DNA of 64,000 nucleotides. It comes from Talinum fruticosum (lineage: Eukaryota > Streptophyta > Magnoliopsida > Caryophyllales > Talinaceae). How positions within the stretch are numbered: position 1 is the stretch's first letter; each line of letters begins with the position of its first letter. Positions 36,140 to 47,108 of the stretch are shown piece after piece. The position numbers and the translations under genes are program-made. Under the pieces are notes generated by a model. It ran no database searches, was not told the origin of the DNA, and saw only the letters and a program-made list of their open reading frames with translations. The stretch is taken from the NCBI GenBank assembly GCA_021018815.1, contig JAITYX010000032.1, positions 2,604,001 through 2,668,000 of the forward strand, in the 5' to 3' direction.

Positions 36140-39060
36140 GGAAAAAGTGAGACTCGAGGATATTCCGGTGATAAGTGAATTCCCGATGTTTCCCTCGGGA
36201 ACTTTCAGGATTACCGCCTCGAAAGAAGTAGATTTTGAAGTAGAATTATATCCGAAGCTCGACCAATTTCTAAAAGCGTCCTATGAGAATGGCCTCAGCG
36301 GAGTTGAAAGAATTGAAAGGTCAATTGGAAGAACTTATGGAGAAAGGATCTATCCAATTAAGTACTTTACCTTGGAGAGCACCGAGTGTTACTTGTGAAG
36401 AAAAAGGATGGCACCTTGCGGTTATGCATTGATTATAAGGAGTTGAATAAACTTACGATCAAGAATAAATATCCTCGACCCCGGATCGACGATTTATTCG
36501 ATCAACTACAAGGTGCGGAAATATTTTCAAAAATAGACTTAAGGTCCGGATACCATCAACTTAGGATAACGAGTGAAGATATACCCAAAACCGCATTTCG
36601 AACTAGGTATGGCCATTATGAGTTTGTTGTCATGCCTTTTGGGTTAGCTAATGCACCTGCCAAATTCATGGATCTAATGAATAGAATTTTCAGACCTTAT
36701 CTCGGACAAATTTGTGGTTGTTTTCATTGATGACATATTAGTATACTCGAAGAATAGAGAGGAACATGTCCATCATTTGAGGATAGTATTACAAGTCTTA
36801 CGAGAACACCGGTTATATGCCAAGTTACAAAAGTGTGAGTTTTGGTTAAATGAAGTGACATTCTTAGGTCATGTGGTATCTCGGGAAGGGATAAAGGTAG
36901 ACCCACATAAGATACAAGCGAGTGACCGAATGGCCCGGACCAACCAATGTTACTGAGGTGAGAAGTTTTCTAGGGTTAGCTGGACACTATCGAAGATTTG
37001 TACAGGACTTTTCAAAACTAGCCCCGCCTATGACTAACCTCTTAAAGAAACCACCAAATTTGAATGGTCTAGTGAGTGTGAAAAAGCATTCCAAACCTTG
37101 AAGGGTAAGCCGACTACGGCCCCAGTCTTGACCCTCCCGAAGAAGGCAAAGAATATACCATCTATAGTGATGCTTCGAAGAACGGATTAGGGCGTGTATT
37201 GATGCAAAATGGTAAAGTGGTAACATATGCTTCTCAGCAATTAAAACCATATGAAGGAAATTACCCTATTCATGATTTGGAATTAGTCTGCGATCGTGTT
37301 TACTTCAAAAATTGGGAGACATTATTTATATGGGGTATCTTGTAAGGTATATACCGATCACCAAAGTTTGAAGTACGTGTTCACTCAAAAGGAGCTTAAT
37401 TTGGGTTGCGACCGTTAAAAGATTATGACTTGGAGATTCAGTACCATCCAAGTAAATCCAATGTCGTGGCTGATGCCTTGAGTAGAAAAACTCAACATAA
37501 CGTGAATATCTTGATTATCCCTAAACCAATCCTTATTCGGGGATTACACGAGTAGGAATTGAGATCGATCGACTCCAAGGAGACAAAGGGGTGCTAAACT
37601 TTTTGGAAGTCGGACCCTCAATTGCGGATGAGATCAAAATAGGACGAGAGGAAAGATGAGAAGTTGGTGAGAATGGAGCGAGAATATTAAAAAGGAGAAA
37701 TTTCCAAGATTCATCTTACATGAGAACGAAACTTTAAGATTCCAAAATCGGTTGTGTGTGCCCGACCAAGAGGAGATTAAAAAGAATATTTTAGATGAAG
37801 CTCATACGACCTTATATTTTGTCCATCCCGGAGGAACAAAAATGTATGTAGATCAAAAGAAGAATTTCGGTGACCTAACATGAAACGAGAAGTTGCGAGA
37901 TGTGGATAGTTGTCTTACATGTCAAAGAGTAAAGGCAGAACATCAACACCCTATGGGCGAGTTAAGGACCTCGGAGATTCCAACCTGGAAATGAGATTCT
38001 ATATCAACGGATTTCATCGTAGGACTCCCTCAATCCGCCACCGGGAAAAATGCTATTTGGCCGATAATTGATCATTTTATAAAGTCTCGTACACTTCATA
38101 TCAATTAGTGACAATTGGAGTGTGGACAAATTAGCTCAAGTATATTTAAAAGAGATTGTCGGACTCCACGGAATGCCCAAGGATATAGTGTTCGATAGAG
38201 ACATCCGATTCCAATCTCGATTTTGGGAAGCCTTACAGACAAGCTCTTGGGACTAAGTTGAACTTTAGTAGCTCATACCATTCGGAGACAAATGCTCAAA
38301 CCGAAAGAGTTAACCAAATCCTAGAAGATATGTTACGGGCTTGCATCCTTGATTTCCAATGAAAATGGGAAGAGTATCTCGCTCCGATGGAATTTTCATA
38401 CCACAACAACTACCAGAGCCACAATGAAAATGGCTCCATTTGAAGCCCTTTATGGAAGAAAATGCATAACCCCCTTATCGGAGCGATTTAGATGAGACGC
38501 TCACCATAGGACCGGAGTTGATACAAGAAACTACCGAAACAGATGAGAGTAATATAACAACGAATCGAGAAGCTCGAAGTAGACAAAAGAGCTATACGGA
38601 TCAACGAAGGAAACCTCTAGAATTTCAAGTAAGGGATATGGCTTTTCCGGGTATCCCCAATCAAAGCAATCAAAAGATTTGAAATTAAGGGAAATTAAAC
38701 TCTATATACATTGGGCCATATGAGATACTTCGGAAGTTAAGCCCTGTGATCTATAAATTATCTTTACCAATCGATCCGGAGCATATCCATGATGTCTTTC
38801 ATATATCTCAACTTCGGAAGTACATATCCGAACCAAGCCACATCATAGAGGTTGAACCAGTGGCTATCGCCCGGAACTTAACACATGAGGAATATTCGTT
38901 CCAAATCCTAGATCGGAGGATTAAACAGCTTCGTATTAAAACTATTCCTCCGGTCAAGGTTTACGGTTGAATCATACTTCAACCGAAGCCACTTGGGAAA
39001 CCGAGGAAGATATGAGAAACCAGTACCCACATTTATTCTCGGACAACATTTATACCATTT
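36140..39060 (+). pseudogene. Decayed pol: RT, RNase H, integrase, chromodomain-like tail
   Basis: The linker VRLEDIPVISEFP opens the region. Reverse transcriptase (36386-36960) shows [47 protein letters not shown] and the active site FIDDILVYS. RNase H (37060-37330) shows [10 protein letters not shown] and [15 protein letters not shown]. Integrase (about 37790-38350) shows the His pair in FVHPGGTKMY, the Cys pair CLTC, and D-D-E residues in STDFIVGLP, VFDRD and NAQTERVNQIL. The tail (38746-39060) has HDVFHISQLRKY and ATWETEEDM. The frame shifts repeatedly and several stops interrupt it. No functional product is expected from the sequence as given. Confidence 0.88.
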
Positions 39061-39092
39061 CACTTACCAGTTTCGAGGACGAAACTCATTCT

Positions 39093-39103
39093 AAGGGGGA
39101 AGA
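39093..39103 (+). other. Polypurine tract
   Basis: AAGGGGGAAGA immediately before the 3' LTR start at 39105, the usual plus-strand primer position. Confidence 0.8.
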
Positions 39104-39104
39104 C

Positions 39105-40837
39105 TGTAACACCCCGTCCCTAAGAAAATAATTAACTTAAATACATTCAAGAATAGCATGAGCGCGTGCATTTCAAATTTTTAAATATTTTCATATTATA
39201 CATGTGTATATATATTTATATATATATGTATATGTCAATGTTGTTTAAAATGCGAGAACCTGGATGATGACAACGACGACGCACGAGTATATTCTATAAA
39301 TTTTAATGACTCATAAGATAATTAACATTATTATTTAGCTAATTTATTTTGAGTTCTAAAAATCCGTAAATAAATAAAATTAATATAATTTTCTTGTAAA
39401 CTTACTATTATTAAAAATAAAATTTCTAGATTAGAATAAGTTTATTGAGCAAGATAATAGTAAGCTTGGAGGATTAGGAAGTAGGATGGAGTTTAAGGAG
39501 GAGATTAAGATTAGGCTGAAATGAAGGGATAACTTGCTAAGGATTTGGGCCGGAATTAGGAGGAGTCGGTCGGCCTAGTGAGAGAGAAAGCAAGAGGGGG
39601 TATAAAACCCTAAGGAAACCTAAAAGTCTGTCATTTTTCCTAAACCTAATTACTGATACACTCATAGCTCTCTCTCCCTCTCCCTCTCCCTCCCTAGCCC
39701 GGCGCCCTGCCTCTGCCCTCGTTCCACCACCACCGCCAACCGGCCACCGCTGCAGCCTTCGCTCCGGCCACCCCTGGTTCGACGCCACCATCAACACCAC
39801 CGATCGCCATCAAAAACCTCAACCGCCAACGCCCACCCCCACGGAAATCAAACCCCTTCACTCCCCGCGACGCTCTGTTCGGTCACCGCCCGGCGCCGCG
39901 ACCACCGCCGGCTACCGTCTGCTTCTACCTCGACTACAACTTTGTCACCGCCCAGCCACCAAACGCAAGTATACCACCGGTTTTGCGCCGGTTTCGGCCC
40001 GGATTCGCGACTCCTTGGCCTCGGCTGCCCCGACCTCCGGTCGATTGGGTCACCGCCATCTTCCGGCAGGTCGCCGCCGCCGCTTATTGCCACCGACCGT
40101 CGCTTTAGCCACCCTTCGATCCTCGGTCCTCTAACCTTCAACCAGCCCATAAACCCTCCTAATTAACCTCCTCCATCTAATTGTTTAGGGTAAAATTTTC
40201 GGATTCGGTTCGTTAATTTAATTCCTTGGAGTAATTTTCAGATTCGAGTTAATTCCTTTAATTCAAGTATTTAAGTCGTAATCGGTTGTTTTCTTGTTCT
40301 TTTTGGAGGTTAAAATTGGATTATGATATGTATGTGGTTGAGTCATGGAGTTGGGAAGATTTCATGACAAATTGATGATGTTTGGACATACTGATCATCG
40401 CAGATAGATTGTGGACAAATTTTTGTGGACAAATTTACGTATAAAAGACAACCATCAATAATTTGAGTTAGAAAATGTTTTGGATTAAGTTAGCTAATTA
40501 CTTGACCTAATGGTGAGATTAGCAGAAATTTTAGAAAGGATTTAACCTACTTGAGGAAATTGTGAAAGCTGAATTAATATAGGAATAGCAGGCCAGAATT
40601 GAGCATCTCTTTTGCCTACCGGGACGGAATGGGTAAGAAAATAGGTGCATAAAAGATTAAACAAAAACATTTACATAATAAAATAACTAATAATAACAAT
40701 TAAAGAGATACTATCTGACATTAATATATACGAGATGTTTATGTATGCATCTTATAAAAGGAAATAAATAAATAAACCTTATAGGTTAGAATTAACGTTA
40801 ATACTATAGAGGAGAAAACTATGTTTATTGAGGTTAA

Positions 40838-40918
<81 letters not shown>

Positions 40919-42018
40919 TTAGAAGAAGGCTCCATATATTGTTTTTTTAAAGATTTATATATATGTATATAGATATATATGTATATACTTATGCATGGTA
41001 TAGAATAAGATGAATAGATCGTATATACTAAAGATATCATTAGTATCCTTAAAAAAAAGGTACTTCGTTAATTTTCATTTCAGAATATATTTGAAATGAT
41101 TTAATAAATAAGAAATAAAAATTCAGTTTATTAATAAAACTTTTATATCCTTAATTAAGGTCGTCAAGCATCGGCGTCGTGCGTTCATCCGGATTCCGTC
41201 CAAAAAGAAAAAGAAGGAGGAACATCAGCACTAGGTACGTTCATTGATCGTGCCCTTCGAGTGTTTTATTTACAAATCAAGGCCGGATATGGCCGTCATT
41301 AACAACAATGAAGAATTGTTTGCAAATAATTTTTGCCATCATTAATATGGACCCGCCCATCAAGTGCCATTATTTGGTACGCCCAATATCCAGGTTGGTA
41401 ACCCAGTAACGGTTAACCGCCTTCAACCGGACTATCCGATCGGTGCAGGTGTGTGCACATGCATTTAGGGAAACCCGATGATCGTAAAGGGATCCATTCG
41501 GATAATCAATTAGCAACAATTTTACATTGTTCACTCTCCCTCATTTACAAATGAATTGAAATGCATGCGCTTAACTCAATTACTTCATAACCATTATTTT
41601 ATCGCATGATAGTGAACGTATTGAGCTTTGGCTCACATTTCGAAAATGTTTTCTTGTTTTGTTTTAGGTAAAGATGTGGAAGATTTGAAGCAAATGTCCG
41701 TTAAGGACTTAGAGGCTCGCGAGCAACAACCTAGTTGGGGTATCAAGGGTTAAGTGTCGTTGTCGTAGTTTATTAGGCTCGTAGTCTATACTTATGCTTA
41801 ATCTTCGTACAAGTTAAAGTTTATGCTTTATCATGAGACACTTGCTTGTTAGTGGCAAAAGCAAGTAACCGGGGTTAGAAACGTATCTATTATTATAGCC
41901 TTGCCCTTTCCTCCGGTAAGGGCGGCGTAATGCCCCGACCTACTTTCCACTGCGCTAATCATCGGTGGGCGGCTTGCTTAGTCTAAAACCTAGGTGATTA
42001 CGGGTTTGGGGCGTTACA
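39105..42018 (+). repeat. 3' LTR
   Basis: TG...CA boundaries (TGTAACACCCC to GGGGCGTTACA). Nearly identical to the 5' LTR. It keeps CGG or CG at many places where the 5' LTR has CAG or CTG, and differs otherwise mostly by one-base gaps. It includes an AT tract at 40843-40914. Confidence 0.93.
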
Positions 42019-42023
42019 TTAAG
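42019..42023. other. Right target-site duplication TTAAG
   Basis: Exact copy of 32160-32164. Confidence 0.9.
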
Positions 42024-42510
42024 CTTATGGTTGAAGGTCCGGGAATAGGTTTATACTCTAAAAGTTTTGTTTATCAAACGTCTATTTAAGCTGTTTGACT
42101 TGGTCAAATAATACAATCATTGCAAACAAGACAACTCTTCTCCTTCTTCCGACTAAAAAGTTGTCAACCAAACACTCCATAAATTGATAGTTTGACTGAC
42201 TGGTGATGTTAATAGGGGAGAAAAAGGGGATTATTTTGAGTAGGTGAACAGTCATTCCTCCAAGGTTTGATTAGTGTACGGTCCAACTTTGTAATTAAAC
42301 CAGCTTTTGAAGATAGGCTTTAAATTTGACTAATCAATTAGGTTTAGGTAGGTCTCTCCCCACTCTTAAAGCATAAAACAGCGGGGCGGGGACACCGGCA
42401 ACGGAGAAAACGCGGCAATTGAATTCAAAGTTTTTCAAATCAAGGTGAGTAAAGTCAGCCAAGTCAAGTGGATTAATTCATCTACATTTTTACTTTATAA
42501 ATTAAAATAG

Positions 42511-42805
42511 TACTCCTTTTGTTTCATTATATACTCTTTTTATTTTAAAATATATGTCATTTTAGTTAACTTTTTTTATTTTACACTACTTATCACTTTA
42601 TAATTTTAATGATGTATTGGTGATTAATTTACCAACTTTATCCTTATTAATTATTTTATTTCTCTCATTTTTTATTAATTTTCTTCATTTTTAATAAATC
42701 TTAGGATAATTTGGTCTTTTAACACAAATTTTGATATGAATTTAGTATTTCCTTGGTAATTTCTCATAATTTTAAAACGACAAGTATTTTGAAACGGATG
42801 GAGTA
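42511..42805. mobile_element. Stowaway-like MITE (first of a tandem pair)
   Basis: Right end GAAACGGATGGAGTA is the inverse of the left TACTCCTTTTGTTTC; ATATGTCATTTTAGTTAAC follows on the left. The left end appears doubled: a second, internal terminus starts about 24 bp in, suggesting a nested insertion. The interior carries TTTTAACACAAATTTTGATA. Confidence 0.65.
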
Positions 42806-42808
42806 TTA

Positions 42809-43034
42809 ATTAATTTTTTTCTTTCATAATATCTGTCATTTTACAATTTCGATGATGTATTAATAACTAATTTATCAATTTTATCCATATTAATTGCTTA
42901 TTTTTACTGTTTTTTTCATTTTTTTTCATTTTAAATAAAATTTTAGAACAATTTGATCTTTTAACACAATTTTTGTTATAAATTTTGTGCTTCCTTGATA
43001 TTCCCAAGTATTTTTATACGGAGGAAGTACTGTA
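42809..43034. mobile_element. Stowaway-like MITE (second of a tandem pair)
   Basis: It repeats the same internal order as the preceding copy (ATATCTGTCATTTTACAATTTCGATGATG ... CTTTTAACACAATTTTTG, shown only in part here) and ends in ATACGGAGGAAGTACTGTA. The two copies abut. Confidence 0.6.
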
Positions 43035-43184
43035 TAACAAAAATTTAAGATTTTTATTTTTTAGCAAAAGGGGAAATTTTAAAAACTATCACTAAATTGC
43101 AAGGATTGATAACAAAAAAGCAGAATACATTGTTATAAATCAATTATCACCTTGACAAATGTGCAAACTGCTGAAAGGGATAGG

Positions 43185-43292
43185 AGAAGTAGAAATTTTA
43201 AACCAACGTGATCCTCTAACATAAGTTTTGAGTTTCTTTGATATTTCATCGTAACCTTAAATTGACAAATATTTTGAAATAAAAGATATAAA
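43185..43292. mobile_element. Truncated Stowaway-like MITE copy
   Basis: A right-half fragment: GATCCTCTAACATAAGTTTT, TTTCTTTGATATTTC and GACAAATATTTTGAAAT parallel the right half of the neighbouring copies. The left end is absent. Confidence 0.4.
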
Positions 43293-44751
43293 TCGGTACT
43301 GATGTAAGCCCTGGGATGGAGTAATTAACTCTCTTGTTCAACCACGAATTCACACTCTCCCCTTTGTAATATCTGTATTGTATGCATATTGGTAATTATA
43401 CTTGGTTGGAGAATTGAAGTTCTGTGCCTCCGAATATACAAGATATTTTAATAGATTAATTCGCTATGCTTATAAAAACTGACGAGACTTTAAACTAAAC
43501 TGAAGACCATATAATCTGCTATGTGAAGACTTGTACTAAATAGAAGACGCTTGATTAATTTTTCCCTCCTTCGATAATTTATTTAATGTAACCGACACAA
43601 TTGGGTGGTAGTTCTACTTCATATTCATATAGATATTGGTCTCAAGTACAGTCAGAAATCTGAACCTAAACCTAAGAATTTTAGTAATAAATTGAAGTCG
43701 TTTCAGATGGAGAATTTATTAAAGATGCAGATTGCATAACACGTGCATTAATAAATGATTTCGTTGGCCACCTGAAAAAACAATTTACTTACCAGGGCAT
43801 CACTGCATCTGCGGGAATCCCTTCATCCATCTTGTATGCATTTGTTTGCCATTCATTGAACTGATAATTACTCCTTATTTGATTTTTTTTTAAAAAACAT
43901 ACTAAAAAGTAATGACCCATTTATCAATCTGGCTACAAAGCACAGAGCAGATGATTGAATATCGCCCGCTGCTTCTACATGTTCTTAGCATTTACATTTT
44001 CTGTTCCTTTATAACAGTTACAAAAATTGAAGGAATTGAATTTTGGACATCTGATCCGGGTAAAACCTTAGAAGGCTTACCAACAGATGAACAAATGATT
44101 TTTTGAGTCTATGTTCTGACTCATCCATTGTGTTAGCATATACGATAAGGCTTTCCATGTTTGACCGCAGTTGCAGTCAGAAATCTGGCAATTTGTCAAT
44201 AGTGTTTAGCACACAGTATCAGCAAGGCTGTCAATTGAACAACTCGATACCAACTTCAACACGGACCCTAAACAGGACAAGATCCAATTTTTGACCGAAA
44301 CTCCAACTGAACAGATTCAAACTAATACAATCCAACATTTTTTATCAGCTATTCCTTGACATGACTCATTTTCTCATGGAGCTGCTGTGATAGCACATGT
44401 TTAGCAATGGAGTTATCAACATCAAGACCGGTACTATTACTATTTGATGCTAGATGAGCTCTTGTAGTACTAGTAATGAGCCACCCAAACTCAGGATGAA
44501 GGAGCCCTTTTTTTTTGGGTTGTTGGTCTGCAGGTCGAACAAGATACACGGCTATTTAGGTGTCAGGAGACTATTCTTGTCCTTGATAAGAATGTGACAT
44601 ATTTTAGTTTATTATTGGACATTTGAAAGTTAGTTCATGCAAGAAATGTATACTCATTAACTATAAGAAAGTGCTTGTACTGCAGCAAATGCACTAGCTG
44701 CATTGTTGCTGCTGTCCATCACAGTAGTCAAGTTTACTGGGAAGGGATCAA
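43293..44751. other. Intergenic, no gene recognised
   Basis: AT-rich sequence between the MITE cluster and the NLR relic. Short frames exist on both strands, but none shows a domain or compositional signal I trust. Confidence 0.4.
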
Positions 44752-45152
44752 TTGAACTTGCGAAAGACATGGGAGGCACTTCATCCATTGAAGAATGTAC
44801 TAGAATTCATGGGCAATCTACCCAAGTGGTCAGACTATTACAAGGATCTCAATGCCAACATGCAGTTATTCCAGGATAGATGGGAGAGACTGCAGATGCA
44901 AATGGAAGACCTTAGCATGTGTGTTAAATATGAGGAGTCTCAGACTCTTGACAGCGGAAGGAAGAGGTCAACTGTTTAAGCAAAAACTATATTTTAGCTC
45001 ACGGCTCGAGCCTCCAGTTGAAGGTTTAGCCATGGAGATTGTCAAGCAATGTCAAGGAGTGGGCTCTCAGAATTATTGAAAAGGCAATAGATCTGAAAAG
45101 AGTAGATGAACTTGGTGTGTGGGAGAGAACCCTCAGTGAGATGTTGTGACAC
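44752..45152 (+). pseudogene. NLR (CC-NB-ARC) resistance-gene relic
   Basis: Two pieces of a coiled-coil NB-ARC protein sit side by side with the core missing. The first (44752-44979) has an N-terminal coiled-coil-like pattern, with YYKDLNANMQLFQDRWERLQ followed by MQMEDL. The second (about 45000-45150, two frames) has LEPPVEGLAMEIVKQCQG, as just before the GLPLA motif, then WALRIIEKAIDL and GVWERTLSEML, as just after it. P-loop, kinase-2 and the LRRs are absent, and stops interrupt both pieces. It looks like an internally deleted, dead copy; the assignment rests on motif resemblance. Confidence 0.45.
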
Positions 45153-47108
45153 CTAATGCCTGAAATTACAGGCTCTATTTATATTTGTGCAAATTTATTT
45201 GTCTCTATATAGCGTTCTGTCCTAATGCAGTTCTAACTTGTTTCATTTGAATGATTTTCAAACCTAACTTTTTCACAAATCTTTATTTTTTGGTTGGCGG
45301 GGGCGACAGAGTACCATGACTCTCAGCCACCTAAACTTAAGGAAGCTAGAGAAAATTTCAAATGAAAGGTTTTCTTTTTCAAAAAAAAAAAATCATTACT
45401 ATGAACAAAGTCAACATACCCCATTGAATGAATTATTAACAAATATAAGTACTCATCTGTTCTTGGATGATAAAAAGGGTAGAAACATCTACAGATTGAT
45501 AGAATTGCTCAGCGAATGAAGGGTGACATTCCTCCTTAATCAATATGACTCAACCATTAATGAGAAACTGAACTAAGTTGCAAGAACATACTAAGACAAG
45601 ACAAGCACAACAAACAGCCCAATAAGGATCCTGTCGAAACAGGCAACAGCAGCAGAGATGCACACAACTTTATGCTCATAGTGAATACTCAGACAAGCAC
45701 AAACATTCAAGTGTCTCAAACTTTCAAAGTTTAATCATGATGATTCATATCATTCACATAAGGTTGTCTTTTGGCATAACTGGATAAGAAACAACATTCC
45801 AGATTATTGATTGAATCGTGTACCTTCCATTTGTTTATATCTGAGCCTACTAAAAGTGTATCGAGAAAAGAAAGATACCAGGTAGCAGTCAAAATTAGAC
45901 GTATGTAACAGTTGGCAGAATTTGAAAAGGATTTGACTGGATGGAGTATGGGTACAAGATTATTGTTGGCACTTTATGGTCATCCTCCCTGAGAAAATAA
46001 GCAGATATCTGCAGGTGCATTTCACCAGTGAGAATAACAACAAAATTTTCTCCAGCTCTCTACACTTCCCCTGTGTTAGTAGAAAGCAAGAAGAGATTAG
46101 ACAGCTTGGCCATTTCACTAGATTCAAGCTCCCAACAACATTAACATCTGAAATATAATAAAAAGGAATTTTGAAGCCCAAACAACAAATAAAGATGATT
46201 TCCTTCAGAAGGGGGGAATGCACAAGGGATTTGATGGAAGACCTTGAGTGCTAAAGCCTCAAGGCCCACAACGATTGGCCAATCAACCAAGGACTAAATA
46301 GCATAAGTTAGATTAATTTCTTTTTAGGGGGAATAATAGATCAAATTAGGCATACAAAAATATTCTTGCAGATGAGCTGATAAATGATGCTACAGAACAT
46401 TACTGTTATTTCACTAGCAAGTGCTCCATCCATGCTTCATGTGGCGGAAAACTCTCAATTGAGCAATTCTTTTTTTTTTTTTTTTTTTCAATTTTGGATT
46501 CATAATGGACTAAAGTGTCATCCACTGATGTTGTTATTGGGCAGTAGAATCTAGGATTCAACATAAATACCTCTCCATGACTACAAGTCTATTTTACCTA
46601 TAAGGTTGCATAAATCTAAACTCATTACTGTGCCTTCGGCAAGATTTTGGGTTATTGGTTTGGTTTGGTAGGGTACTTTATAGGCATCTGGATGTCAACT
46701 TGCATGCTAATTGCGAAAGACTGAAAATAGGTTTTTGCTCATACACTTTATTCTACCTGTGCCACGTTAAAGATAGACACTAGACACCTCAACATTCACA
46801 CTTCATTTTAGAATTTAGATAAAAACAAATAGTTTTAAAAAAAAGGCAAGTCAAACACCTACAAGCACACCACCCTCTGATCCTAGCAGTTGAGTCAACC
46901 AACACAAAGTTATACACTAGAAACCAAGAATGTGAAATGCAACTGATGTCTAATCATTGCCTAAGAAATTTTTGAAAATTGGCCAGTAAAATGACTTGTT
47001 GAGGCTAGAAATAACTCCAACTAGAAAAACCTCAAATTAGTTGATCTATTGTATAGTATATTACCTTTCAAAGGTATTCCAACCACAATGTGACCCACCC
47101 AAAAAGCT
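45153..47108. other. Intergenic downstream of AHL
   Basis: Probably the AHL 3' flank and spacer. A 20-bp poly-T run lies near 46470. No coding sequence I can support. Confidence 0.45.

Larger units (their letters stand above)
32165..42018 (+). mobile_element. Ty3/gypsy LTR retrotransposon, Tekay/Del-like chromovirus, decayed
   Basis: A complete 9.85-kb structure: TTAAG duplication, 5' LTR (32165-35064), primer-binding site, internal region of only about 4 kb, polypurine tract, 3' LTR (39105-42018), TTAAG. The domain order RT, RNase H, integrase is that of Ty3/gypsy. The C-terminal ATWETEEDMRNQYPHLF-type tail indicates a Tekay/Del chromovirus (family knowledge). pol is broken by many frameshifts and stops, and I recognise no gag zinc knuckle or protease, so the copy cannot be autonomous as read. 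The LTRs are very similar and make up almost 60% of the element. Confidence 0.93.
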
